From positions 1 to 19,887 of the forward strand of contig NZ_JBHIKY010000042.1 of assembly GCF_042139015.1 (NCBI RefSeq): 19,887 bases of DNA. The letters are read 5' to 3'. The notes below the pieces were generated by a model. That model saw only the letters and a list, made by a program, of their open reading frames with translations. It was not told the origin of the DNA and searched no databases. The position numbers were made by a program, and so were the translations under genes. Shown piece by piece: positions 7,474-12,884 of this stretch (positions are counted from its first letter, which is position 1; each line of letters opens with the position of its first letter). The stretch is from JBHIKY01 sp042139015. GTDB lineage: Bacteria > Bacillota > Bacilli > Bacillales > Marinococcaceae.

Positions 7474-8327
7474 ATTTCAAATTTTATTGTGTTTCCGAAC
7501 GGGTCGGCGGCAAAGACACCGCCGGCTGTTTTTTCTGCGTGGAACCCAGTACGTTCGAGTCTTTTCGTGACAGCGGTAAGCTCTTCTTCTCCTTGAAGTA
7601 CAATCGTATAATAGCGCAGGCCAGCAGCATTTTCCGGCGGCTTTGGCACCCCCTGCCCTGCCCAGGTGTTCATCCCGACGTGGTGATGATACCCGCCCGC
7701 TGCCACAAACAAGGCCTGCTCTCCCATATGAATAGTCGTTTCAAATCCAATCCCATCCACGTAAAATGACTGCGCGGCAGCCAGATCACCGACATGAAGA
7801 TGAATGTGACCGATTTTTGTTTCCGCCGGAAGTCCCTGCCATACCTTTTCGTCCGCCAGCTGCAGCATATCATCGGCATGGAGCGGAACGGTCGCTGCCT
7901 TATACTTTCCGTTTGCCTGCGTTTCCCACTGTTCGCGCGGACGATCCGCATAAATTTCAATACCGTTATTATCTGGATCCTGCAAATATACGGCTTCACT
8001 GAAAAGGTGATCTGACGCTCCCTGCAGCGGTGTCTTCTTTTCGAGCAAATGCCTCAGCGACACGGCGAGACTTTCGCGGTCCGGAACAAGAATTGCAAAA
8101 TGGTACAGCCCTGCTGTATGACGCGGCTGAGGGCGGACACCCTGTACTTCTTCCAGGATCAAAAGTGTCTTTTGATCATTCGCTGCGGTAAGATAGACCT
8201 TGTTCTCCTCCTCTTTTTCGACTCGAAATCCAATAATTTCTTTATAAAACTTCGCAGAGCGCTCCAAAGCTGCTACTTTTAATTGCACATACCCTATTTC
8301 TGTATGGTGGTGCAGCTTTTCTTTCAT
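7467..8327 (-). CDS. catE: Catechol-2,3-dioxygenase (two-domain VOC/glyoxalase fold)
   Basis: Extradiol dioxygenase that opens catechol rings; in B. subtilis CatE protects against catechol and related electrophiles. The 286 residues match CatE in length and hold two VOC modules. The N-terminal one spans about 10-127 (IGYVQLKVAALERSAKFYKE ... DPDNNGIEIYAD). The C-terminal one spans about 172-286 (KIGHIHLHVGDLAAAQSFY ... DPFGNTIKFEIQ). The usual Fe ligands are present in the second module: His in GHIHLHV (~174), His in YHHHVGMNTW (~214-216) and Glu284. The ribosome binding site GAGGAGG lies 11 nt before the ATG. It ends convergently, overlapping the last codons of the kinase pseudogene by 7 bp. 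A YodB/CatR-like regulator lies upstream on the same strand, the pairing seen for catDE control in B. subtilis; no catD is adjacent. Confidence 0.88.
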   Translation of the reverse strand: MKEKLHHHTEIGYVQLKVAALERSAKFYKEIIGFRVEKEEENKVYLTAANDQKTLLILEEVQGVRPQPRHTAGLYHFAILVPDRESLAVSLRHLLEKKTPLQGASDHLFSEAVYLQDPDNNGIEIYADRPREQWETQANGKYKAATVPLHADDMLQLADEKVWQGLPAETKIGHIHLHVGDLAAAQSFYVDGIGFETTIHMGEQALFVAAGGYHHHVGMNTWAGQGVPKPPENAAGLRYYTIVLQGEEELTAVTKRLERTGFHAEKTAGGVFAADPFGNTIKFEIQ

Positions 8328-8352
8328 AATTATTTCAGCCTCCTCGTTTCTT

Positions 8353-8389
8353 GTAACTTTATTATACTTGGTTACTTTTAGTGAGTGAA
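8353..8389 (-). promoter_or_regulatory. catE promoter with candidate operator around the -10 box
   Basis: Read on the minus strand: -35 TTCACT (8389-8384), 17 bp, -10 TATAAT (8366-8361). An inverted repeat GTAAC/GTTAC (8375-8371 and 8357-8353, 13 bp apart) brackets the -10 box, a good place for repressor binding. The regulator encoded at 8784-9095 is the obvious candidate. Confidence 0.65.
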
Positions 8390-8418
8390 TAGAAACGCGT
8401 TACCTGGAAAAATTTTTG

Positions 8419-8523
8419 TTTTCGCTGATGAATTGAAATTTTTCGCTGATCATTTTCGAATTTCCGCCCATCATTTTTAAATTTTCGCTGATGGATCGAC
8501 TTTTTCGCCCATGACTCCGGAAA
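8419..8523. repeat. Five-unit array of TTTTCGCTGAT-like motifs, 20-21 bp pitch
   Basis: TTTTCGCTGATG (8419), TTTTCGCTGATC (8440), TTTCCGCCCATC (8461), TTTTCGCTGATG (8482) and TTTTCGCCCATG (8502) recur at steps of 21, 21, 21 and 20 bp, with unrelated bases between. The design (short T-rich anchor, variable filler, two-turn pitch) is the same as in the large array at 2178-2786, although the anchor sequence differs. It lies upstream of the catE promoter in non-coding DNA. Confidence 0.8.
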
Positions 8524-8783
8524 TTCCTATCACTTTTTCCGCCGAGCTCTTCACAGAAAACCACCGCGGCTCTGCATCATCTCGACAATTCTCTGCTGAG
8601 CGTTCCAAATATTCACCGATCCACGCCGCCCTTATGTCCGGCGTTGACGCAGGCGCCGGGCCAGGAAAATTCTCACAGCCGCACAGCACTTGATAAATAC
8701 GAGCGGTACGCCGCCATTCACGCAAAAAAAGCCACACAGCGAATTCTCGACTGCACAGCTTTGCTAATTATAATAACCAAATT
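8524..8783. other. Non-coding DNA between the 21-bp array and the HxlR-family gene
   Basis: No convincing gene. CACAGC recurs four times near 8673-8759 and AATTCTC three times, without regular spacing. An open minus-strand frame (8737-8477) runs through this segment into the array, but has no ribosome binding site and reads the repeat at its C-terminus, so it is treated as chance. Confidence 0.4.
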
Positions 8784-9095
8784 TTAGTTAAGCCATTCAT
8801 CCGCCCAATGCTGAACTTCCTCGAGGGCAGGCGTAATGGCTTCCCCTTTCTCTGTAAGACTATAAACGATGCGGACGGGGGTTTCCGGATACACACTGCG
8901 CTTTACCATGCCGAGCTCTTCTAATTCCTTTAAGCGCTCGGTCAGCATTTTTTTGCTGATTTCGGGAATACGTTCGCCTATTTCGTTAAATCGCATCGGC
9001 CCGCTTCCGAGCACGCGGATGAGTACTCCGATCCAGCGCTTTCCAAGGATATCAAATGCTGCTTCGAACTTCGGACACAGCCTGGATTCACCCAT
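8784..9095 (-). CDS. HxlR/DUF24-family thiol-sensing regulator, YodB/CatR-like
   Basis: Winged-helix DNA-binding repressor. ATG 9095 (GGAGGT 7 nt upstream) gives 103 residues; an in-frame GTG at 9104 overlaps that site and is unlikely. With this start the conserved Cys is residue 7 (SRLCPKFEAAFDILGKRW). This matches the position of the redox-active Cys in B. subtilis YodB and CatR, which control azoreductase, nitroreductase and catDE genes in response to quinones and catechols. The recognition helix region is RFNEIGERIPEISKKMLTERLKELEELGMV, followed by the wing VRIVYSLTEKG. It lies 456 bp upstream of catE on the same strand, so a role in catE control is likely. Assignment to YodB or CatR specifically is not possible by eye. 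Confidence 0.88.
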   Translation of the reverse strand: MGESRLCPKFEAAFDILGKRWIGVLIRVLGSGPMRFNEIGERIPEISKKMLTERLKELEELGMVKRSVYPETPVRIVYSLTEKGEAITPALEEVQHWADEWLN

Positions 9096-9118
9096 TGCCT
9101 GCACCTCCTTTCTTTTTT

Positions 9119-9147
9119 ATTATAATATATTTTGCAAATTACAAAAA
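9119..9147 (-). promoter_or_regulatory. Promoter of the YodB/CatR-like regulator with candidate operator
   Basis: Minus strand: -10 TATAAT (9124-9119), 17 bp from a weak -35 TTTTTG (9147-9142). The perfect inverted repeat TTTTG-N7-CAAAA (9146-9142 and 9134-9130) fills the spacer and suggests autoregulation. Confidence 0.5.
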
Positions 9148-9197
9148 GTTATTTAGTTTCTTTTCCACACCCTTACTCCCATTAAAGAAAGAAAGGT

Positions 9198-9225
9198 TTG
9201 CGATTTCTCTCATTCCGAGTATAAT
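9198..9225 (+). promoter_or_regulatory. Promoter of the antisense antitoxin RNA
   Basis: -35 TTGCGA (9198-9203), 16 bp, -10 TATAAT (9220-9225). No ORF of note follows on the + strand before the terminator at 9325-9372, so the product is probably a small RNA starting near 9232. Confidence 0.65.
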
Positions 9226-9231
9226 GAAAGT

Positions 9232-9372
9232 AACAAAGATCATATATTAAGAAGACCATAGGTGCTGGTACACCTATGGCCTCACAATAGCTGGCTCCCT
9301 CTAAGGGGGATCGGCACAAGACGGAAATAATCCACCTAAGCCTGCTTAGCTCAAGGGTGGATTATTTTTTTT
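9232..9372 (+). ncRNA. Candidate antisense RNA antitoxin of a type I system
   Basis: About 140 nt, from the predicted start to the T-run at 9365-9372. It contains a perfect 9-bp hairpin CCATAGGTG (9256-9264)/CACCTATGG (9271-9279) with a 6-nt loop. It ends with a strong terminator: 12-bp stem 9325-9336/9356-9367, an inner TAAGC/GCTTA hairpin, and T8. Its 3' end is complementary to the 3' end of the toxin mRNA read from the other strand and overlaps the last few codons. This convergent 3'-overlap arrangement is that of txpA/ratA and bsrG/SR4 in B. subtilis. RNA boundaries are predicted only. Confidence 0.6.
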
Positions 9373-9445
9373 GGTTAAACGACAGTACAGCGACAACGAG
9401 ACTCGCAAAGCTGATCATTAAGATCAGCGATTGATATACTGTCAT
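9362..9445 (-). CDS. Type I toxin, 27-residue BsrG/TxpA or holin-like peptide
   Basis: Small membrane-active peptide. It starts MTVYQSLILMISFASL, continues with a hydrophobic segment through residue ~22 and ends in a short polar/basic tail (FNQKK). The start MTVYxSLxxMI is that of BsrG and the putative holin-like toxins of Bacillota. The Shine-Dalgarno GGGAGGTGG is very strong but lies inside an 11-bp stem (9448-9458/9466-9476, one G-T wobble), which should block translation. An 11-bp perfect inverted repeat, 9350-9360 with 9481-9491, brackets the ORF, so the 5' and 3' ends of the mRNA can pair. Such fold-back is characteristic of type I toxin messages. The gene is convergent with the antisense RNA. 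It is shorter than BsrG (38 residues). Confidence 0.82.
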   Translation of the reverse strand: MTVYQSLILMISFASLVVAVLSFNQKK

Positions 9446-9447
9446 AC

Positions 9448-9521
9448 GCACCACCTCCCTTCAGCGGAGATGGTGCCGAACCACCCTTGAGTCACCAATC
9501 TATTGTATTTCCATTATATCA
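9448..9521 (-). promoter_or_regulatory. Toxin promoter and translation-blocking 5' leader
   Basis: An extended -10 promoter, TGATATAAT on the minus strand (9521-9513), lacks a clear -35, and transcription would start near 9506. The leader then carries the CTCAAGGGTGG fold-back segment (9491-9481) and the hairpin 9476-9466/9458-9448 that buries the ribosome binding site. Confidence 0.65.
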
Positions 9522-9683
9522 TCCTGCACCCAATGTTTGGTCTTTTCTGGCAGGATTCTCTATACTGTTTTTGCTGATCCTGCGAAATCATTGGCGCAGT
9601 AGTAACTCCCTTCCTCCTGGACCAGCGATTTTTCCGTAACAAGATCCCCTCCTTCCTTCTGGAAATAATTAAAGGTTTTAATA

Positions 9684-9704
9684 GAACTTATGTTCGCATA
9701 TAAT
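9684..9704 (+). promoter_or_regulatory. LexA (SOS) box and -10 of the yolD-like gene
   Basis: GAACTTATGTTCG (9684-9696) fits the Gram-positive LexA/DinR box GAAC-N4-GTTC exactly. It ends 2 bp before a perfect -10 TATAAT (9699-9704), so LexA would cover the promoter and the gene should be DNA-damage induced. Confidence 0.82.
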
Positions 9705-9724
9705 AAGACCAGGAGGGATGACCC

Positions 9725-10069
9725 ATGAAAGGGAATAAGCTGACACCGGACTCGAACCTGCGCTGGGAATCGATGCGGATGATATTGCCGGAGCACCGGG
9801 AACAGTGGCTCGAGCACCAGTACAATCAAAAAAAACAGAAAAAGCCGGAGCTTGATCCACAGAGGTGGGAAGAGCTCGAGTGGCTGTTAGCTGAAGCAAT
9901 GCATAATAATAAGACGCTGCAGTTCACATACTGGGAAAACGGATTCTTCCATTCGGTCACCGGAAAATGCCATTACATTAATCATGTGCAAAAACAATTT
10001 CATCTAATCAAAGATGAAGAGGTTTATTATCTTGCCTTTGACAACCTTGCAGATATTACGCTGGTGTAA
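9725..10069 (+). CDS. YolD-like family protein, SOS-regulated
   Basis: A 114-residue soluble protein. The N-terminal half has RWESMRMILPEHREQW followed by a charged stretch. The C-terminal half (about 50-114) holds LEWLLAEAMHNNKTLQFTYWENGFFHSVTGKCHYINHVQKQFHL and the closing FDNLADITLV. These are the hallmarks of the YolD-like family, usually paired with a Y-family translesion polymerase (yolD-uvrX, yqjX-yqjW). No polymerase follows; a terminator overlaps the stop codon and the next gene is the LacI-type regulator, so this copy is solitary. AGGAGGG lies 7 nt before the ATG, and the LexA box just upstream agrees with the SOS control of relatives. The biochemical function of the family is unclear. 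Confidence 0.85.
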   Translation: MKGNKLTPDSNLRWESMRMILPEHREQWLEHQYNQKKQKKPELDPQRWEELEWLLAEAMHNNKTLQFTYWENGFFHSVTGKCHYINHVQKQFHLIKDEEVYYLAFDNLADITLV

Positions 10070-10086
10070 TCACACCGGCTTTTTTT
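10060..10086 (+). terminator. Terminator overlapping the yolD-like stop codon
   Basis: GCTGGTGT (10060-10067) pairs with ACACCGGC (10072-10079), with one G-T wobble and a 4-nt loop, followed by T7. The stop codon is at the 3' end of the first arm. Confidence 0.85.
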
Positions 10087-10210
10087 ATTGCAGAAAATTC
10101 ACAGTCTGAGTCCCTGACGAAAATGGCAGCTCATCTACATGGAAAAAGCCCGTATTTCCACTGATTGCGCGATACTTTCCTAAACTCTTTAAAAAATAAC
10201 TAAAAACCTC

Positions 10211-10269
10211 TTGAAGTGTGTATACGTTTTCATTTATACTTTAATAAATCGATTTAGTAAAACGATTTA
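10211..10269 (+). promoter_or_regulatory. Operon promoter with two tandem LacI-type operators
   Basis: -35 TTGAAG (10211-10216), 18 bp, -10 TATACT (10235-10240). Just downstream lie a perfect 12-bp palindrome TAAATCGATTTA (10245-10256) and a near copy TAAAACGATTTA (10258-10269), 13 bp centre to centre. They cover the predicted start site, so the regulator encoded next probably represses its own operon. Confidence 0.75.
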
Positions 10270-10280
10270 GTTCGGTAAAG

Positions 10281-11321
10281 ATGGAGGTGTTAACGATAAG
10301 AAAAGTTACCTTACAGGATGTTGCAGACCATGCTGCGGTATCGAAGAGCACCGTGTCGCAATATTTAAACGGCCGTTACACCTACATGGGGGAAAATACA
10401 AAGAAGCGTATTCAACATGCCATTCAAGAATTAAAATATCAGCCGAATGCGATCGCAAGAAGCTTAAAGCAAAAGAAAACGACGACAATTGGCGTCATAC
10501 TCGCCAATATTCTGCACCGCTTCTCTACTCAGACATCGAGGGCGATCGAGGATTTTTGCCATAAGCATAGCTATCACGTCATTCTCTGCAACGCTGATGA
10601 TGATCCATTAAAGGAACAAAGCTACATTGAAATGCTGAAGGCAAAGCAGGTCGACGGCTTTATCATTGTTCCTACAGCGTTTAATGAAGAGATGTACAAG
10701 CACTTATTAGATGAACGTTATCCATTAGTTTTTTTAGACCGAAAAATGAAAGCGCTGCCGGTTCCGACCATTTCTTTAAAAAATGAAAAGGCAGCCTTAA
10801 AGGCGGTGAGTCATCTTATTGAAAACGGTCATAAAACTATTGCTTATGTGAGCTCTGCGGTGACCATTTCTCCACGTTCGGAAAGATTTACTGGTTTTGA
10901 AACAGGCATGAAAAAAGCCGGCCTTCCGATAAATCAAAGCTTTGTTTACACCGGCAATTTAGATGAGGCGGCTGCGTTTTATGATCATGTTTTTGCCGGG
11001 TCCCGTCAGCCGGATGCTATATTAACCGGAAATGACCGTGCTTTAATGAAAACTCTTTCGTATCTAAAAAACCGGTTTAACAACATACCTGACACTCTCA
11101 GCCTGCTGACGTTTGATGACGTGGAATTTGCCGAATTTTACAGTCCGTCCATTACCACCCTTGAACAACCTGCTTATGACATGGGAACAAAAGCCGCAGA
11201 AGTATTGATGAGTCAAATAAAAGGCGGCGAGAACATGGAGAATACGGAAACTACAGATTACTGCTTTGAAGGTATATTAAAAATCAGAGAATCATCACAA
11301 AAAAGAGGAGGAGAAAAATAA
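10281..11321 (+). CDS. LacI-family repressor, KdgR-like
   Basis: Cytosolic transcription repressor. The helix-turn-helix spans about residues 8-30 (KVTLQDVADHAAVSKSTVSQYLNGRY). The hinge helix region ends NAIARSLKQKKTTTIGVI, and the periplasmic-binding-protein-like sensor domain runs to the end (VDGFIIVPTA, PLVFLDRKM, DAILTGNDRA, LLTFDDVEFAEFYSPSITTLEQP). The phrase SKSTVSQYLNxRY is typical of KdgR-type regulators of keto-deoxy sugar acid genes. The start is uncertain: ATG 10281 has little ribosome site of its own, while the only strong one (GGAGGTG) lies inside codons 2-3. A downstream start such as GTG 10287 is possible but poorly spaced too. The stop overlaps the dctP start (TAATG), so it is translationally coupled to the operon it probably controls. 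The ligand is unknown. Confidence 0.9.
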   Translation: MEVLTIRKVTLQDVADHAAVSKSTVSQYLNGRYTYMGENTKKRIQHAIQELKYQPNAIARSLKQKKTTTIGVILANILHRFSTQTSRAIEDFCHKHSYHVILCNADDDPLKEQSYIEMLKAKQVDGFIIVPTAFNEEMYKHLLDERYPLVFLDRKMKALPVPTISLKNEKAALKAVSHLIENGHKTIAYVSSAVTISPRSERFTGFETGMKKAGLPINQSFVYTGNLDEAAAFYDHVFAGSRQPDAILTGNDRALMKTLSYLKNRFNNIPDTLSLLTFDDVEFAEFYSPSITTLEQPAYDMGTKAAEVLMSQIKGGENMENTETTDYCFEGILKIRESSQKRGGEK

Positions 11322-12340
11322 TGAAGAAAACATTCTTACTCTCCTGCATGGCGGCTGCCGGCACGTTCATGCTTGGAGCATGCGGAGACGATCAGTCCGG
11401 AGGCAATGGAGACGGCGGGTCTGAAGAATCGGTAAATCTCATTGCGGCAACTCAGCTCGACGCCGAAAGTCCTTTTGCCGTTGGTTTTGAAAGATTTAAG
11501 GAAGTAGTGGAAGAAGAAAGCGACGGCTCTGTAACGGTGGAGATTCATACCGATGGATCCCTTGGCGGAAATGAAGATGAGCTCGTGCAGAATATGGAAA
11601 CCGGCTCGGTAGATCTCGTCACTGCTTCTCCTGGGTTTATGGCTCAGTCAGCGCAGGCTGTCGATTTCTTTTCCATGCCTTACTTGTTTGAAAGCAATGA
11701 GCATTGGGAGAAGACAGTAGATGGAGAAGTCGGAGACGCAGTTGCTTCTGAAATTGAAGACAATACCAATTTTGAAATCCTTGGCTACTGGTCCGCCGGG
11801 ATACGAAATTATTATGGAAATGAGCCCATTGAAACACCGGAAGACTTAAAGAATGTTCAAATCCGCACACAGGACTCCCCTGTTGTAACGAATACGTGGG
11901 AAACACTGGGCGCCCAGACGGCAAGTGTGGCATGGGATGAAATGTATCAGGCTCTGCAAAACGGAGTGGTGGACGCATCAGAAAATGACTTCACCAATAT
12001 CTATCAGGCGAGCCACCATGAGGTTACTAAAAATATATCTTTGACAGAACATGACTATACGACACGAGTATTCTTCACTTCAAGAGATGTATACGACAAC
12101 TTGTCTGATGAACAGCAGCAGGCGTTCGACAAAGCAGTTGAAGAAGCTACGGCTGCGGCACGAGAATCGGACCGCGAGCTCGCCGATGAATCACGGGCAA
12201 GTATGGAAGAAGAGGGTATCGAAATCAATGAAGTTGATCAGGCGCCATTTGTGGAGCAGACGGAATCGGTCAGACAGGAAGCAGCGGAATCCCTGGATAT
12301 GACAGAAGAATACGAGAAAGTCCAGCAGCTAAAGGAATAA
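11321..12340 (+). CDS. dctP: TRAP transporter substrate-binding lipoprotein (DctP family)
   Basis: Captures the substrate outside the membrane for the DctQM permease. It has a signal peptide with lipobox LGAC (Cys ~21) for lipid anchoring, then an acidic linker. The DctP fold follows: ATQLDAESPFAVGFERFKEVVEE near 45-67, SMPYLFES near 113, GYWSAGIRNYYGN near 150, and ETPEDLKNVQIRTQDSP near 171. The Arg in the last motif is the one that binds the carboxylate of the ligand in most family members, so an organic or sugar acid is the likely cargo. The protein is strongly acidic. AGAGGAGGAG precedes the ATG, which overlaps the stop of the repressor gene. A hairpin after the gene may keep its mRNA more abundant than that of dctQM. 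Confidence 0.93.
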   Translation: MKKTFLLSCMAAAGTFMLGACGDDQSGGNGDGGSEESVNLIAATQLDAESPFAVGFERFKEVVEEESDGSVTVEIHTDGSLGGNEDELVQNMETGSVDLVTASPGFMAQSAQAVDFFSMPYLFESNEHWEKTVDGEVGDAVASEIEDNTNFEILGYWSAGIRNYYGNEPIETPEDLKNVQIRTQDSPVVTNTWETLGAQTASVAWDEMYQALQNGVVDASENDFTNIYQASHHEVTKNISLTEHDYTTRVFFTSRDVYDNLSDEQQQAFDKAVEEATAAARESDRELADESRASMEEEGIEINEVDQAPFVEQTESVRQEAAESLDMTEEYEKVQQLKE

Positions 12341-12344
12341 ACAA

Positions 12345-12376
12345 CAAAACCCTTCCCCGCGCTCGGGAAGGTTTTG
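12345..12376 (+). terminator. Intercistronic hairpin between dctP and dctQ
   Basis: CAAAACCCTTCCC (12345-12357) pairs with GGGAAGGTTTTG (12365-12376) with one bulged C. Only four T follow the GC part, so partial termination or 3'-end protection of the binding-protein message is more likely than full termination. Confidence 0.6.
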
Positions 12377-12389
12377 AGAGGAGAGACAT

Positions 12390-12884
12390 ATGAAGAAAAT
12401 CCTGACCATGGCAGAGAAGTTATTCTTAAGAATCGCTGCCTTATTTTTCTTAATCTTCACGGCGTGCGTCATTATGCAGGTAGCGTCCCGCTACATCCCC
12501 GGCTTCCGGGTCGTATGGGCAGAGGAGCTGGCAACATATGCGTTTATATGGATGGTGTTTATTGGGGCGGCAGTGATGGTCCGGGAGAAAGGTCACTTTA
12601 CCGTCGGGCTCGTTGTAGATAATGTCAAAGGCCTGCCTTTGCTTATCATTCAATCGATCACTCATCTATTAATTATAGTATTCGGCCTCGTAATGATCAT
12701 TGACGGGCTCGGCCTCACTTCCCAGTTCTGGGGCTGGACGTTGAATAACCTGCCCGGCATCCGCCAGGGCTACGCGTGGCTTGCGATTCCGATCGCCGGC
12801 CTCAGTATGATGCTGTTTGCTCTTCAAAATTTTTGGGAGGATTTTCACCGGTATAAGCAAAGCAGGGAGGCTGATATAAAATGA
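12390..12884 (+). CDS. dctQ: TRAP transporter small membrane subunit (DctQ family)
   Basis: Small integral membrane partner of DctM; 164 residues with four hydrophobic segments (about 14-34, 49-68, 86-108, 128-150). It has the family features VWAEELATYAFIWMVFIGAAVMVREKGHF (about 41-69) and a late GYAWLAIPIAGLSMML stretch. GAGGAG lies 6 nt before the ATG. The stop overlaps the dctM start as ATGA, as usual for dctQM pairs. It shares the operon with the binding protein and with cytosolic sugar enzymes, which suggests that the transported compound is phosphorylated by the downstream kinase. Confidence 0.92.
   Translation: MKKILTMAEKLFLRIAALFFLIFTACVIMQVASRYIPGFRVVWAEELATYAFIWMVFIGAAVMVREKGHFTVGLVVDNVKGLPLLIIQSITHLLIIVFGLVMIIDGLGLTSQFWGWTLNNLPGIRQGYAWLAIPIAGLSMMLFALQNFWEDFHRYKQSREADIK

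Noticed and set aside
8477..8737. 86-codon minus-strand ORF between catE and the HxlR-family gene
   Set aside because: No ribosome binding site, odd composition, and its C-terminus is a translation of the 21-bp repeat array.
8784..9095. HxlR-family gene as regulator of hxlAB
   Set aside because: HxlR is the formaldehyde regulator of hxlAB in B. subtilis, but this protein resembles YodB/CatR (Cys7), lies beside catE 6 kb away, and the hxlAB operon has its own LacI-type repressor.
9560..9829. Minus-strand ORF running antisense to the yolD-like gene, with a GGAGG inside (about 9650)
   Set aside because: The frame following the internal ribosome site has no ATG at usable distance and no recognisable protein; most of it is the antisense shadow of the yolD-like gene.
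10155..10180. Two TTTCC motifs 21 bp apart upstream of the LacI-type gene, as a third phased array
   Set aside because: Only two units; this can occur by chance.
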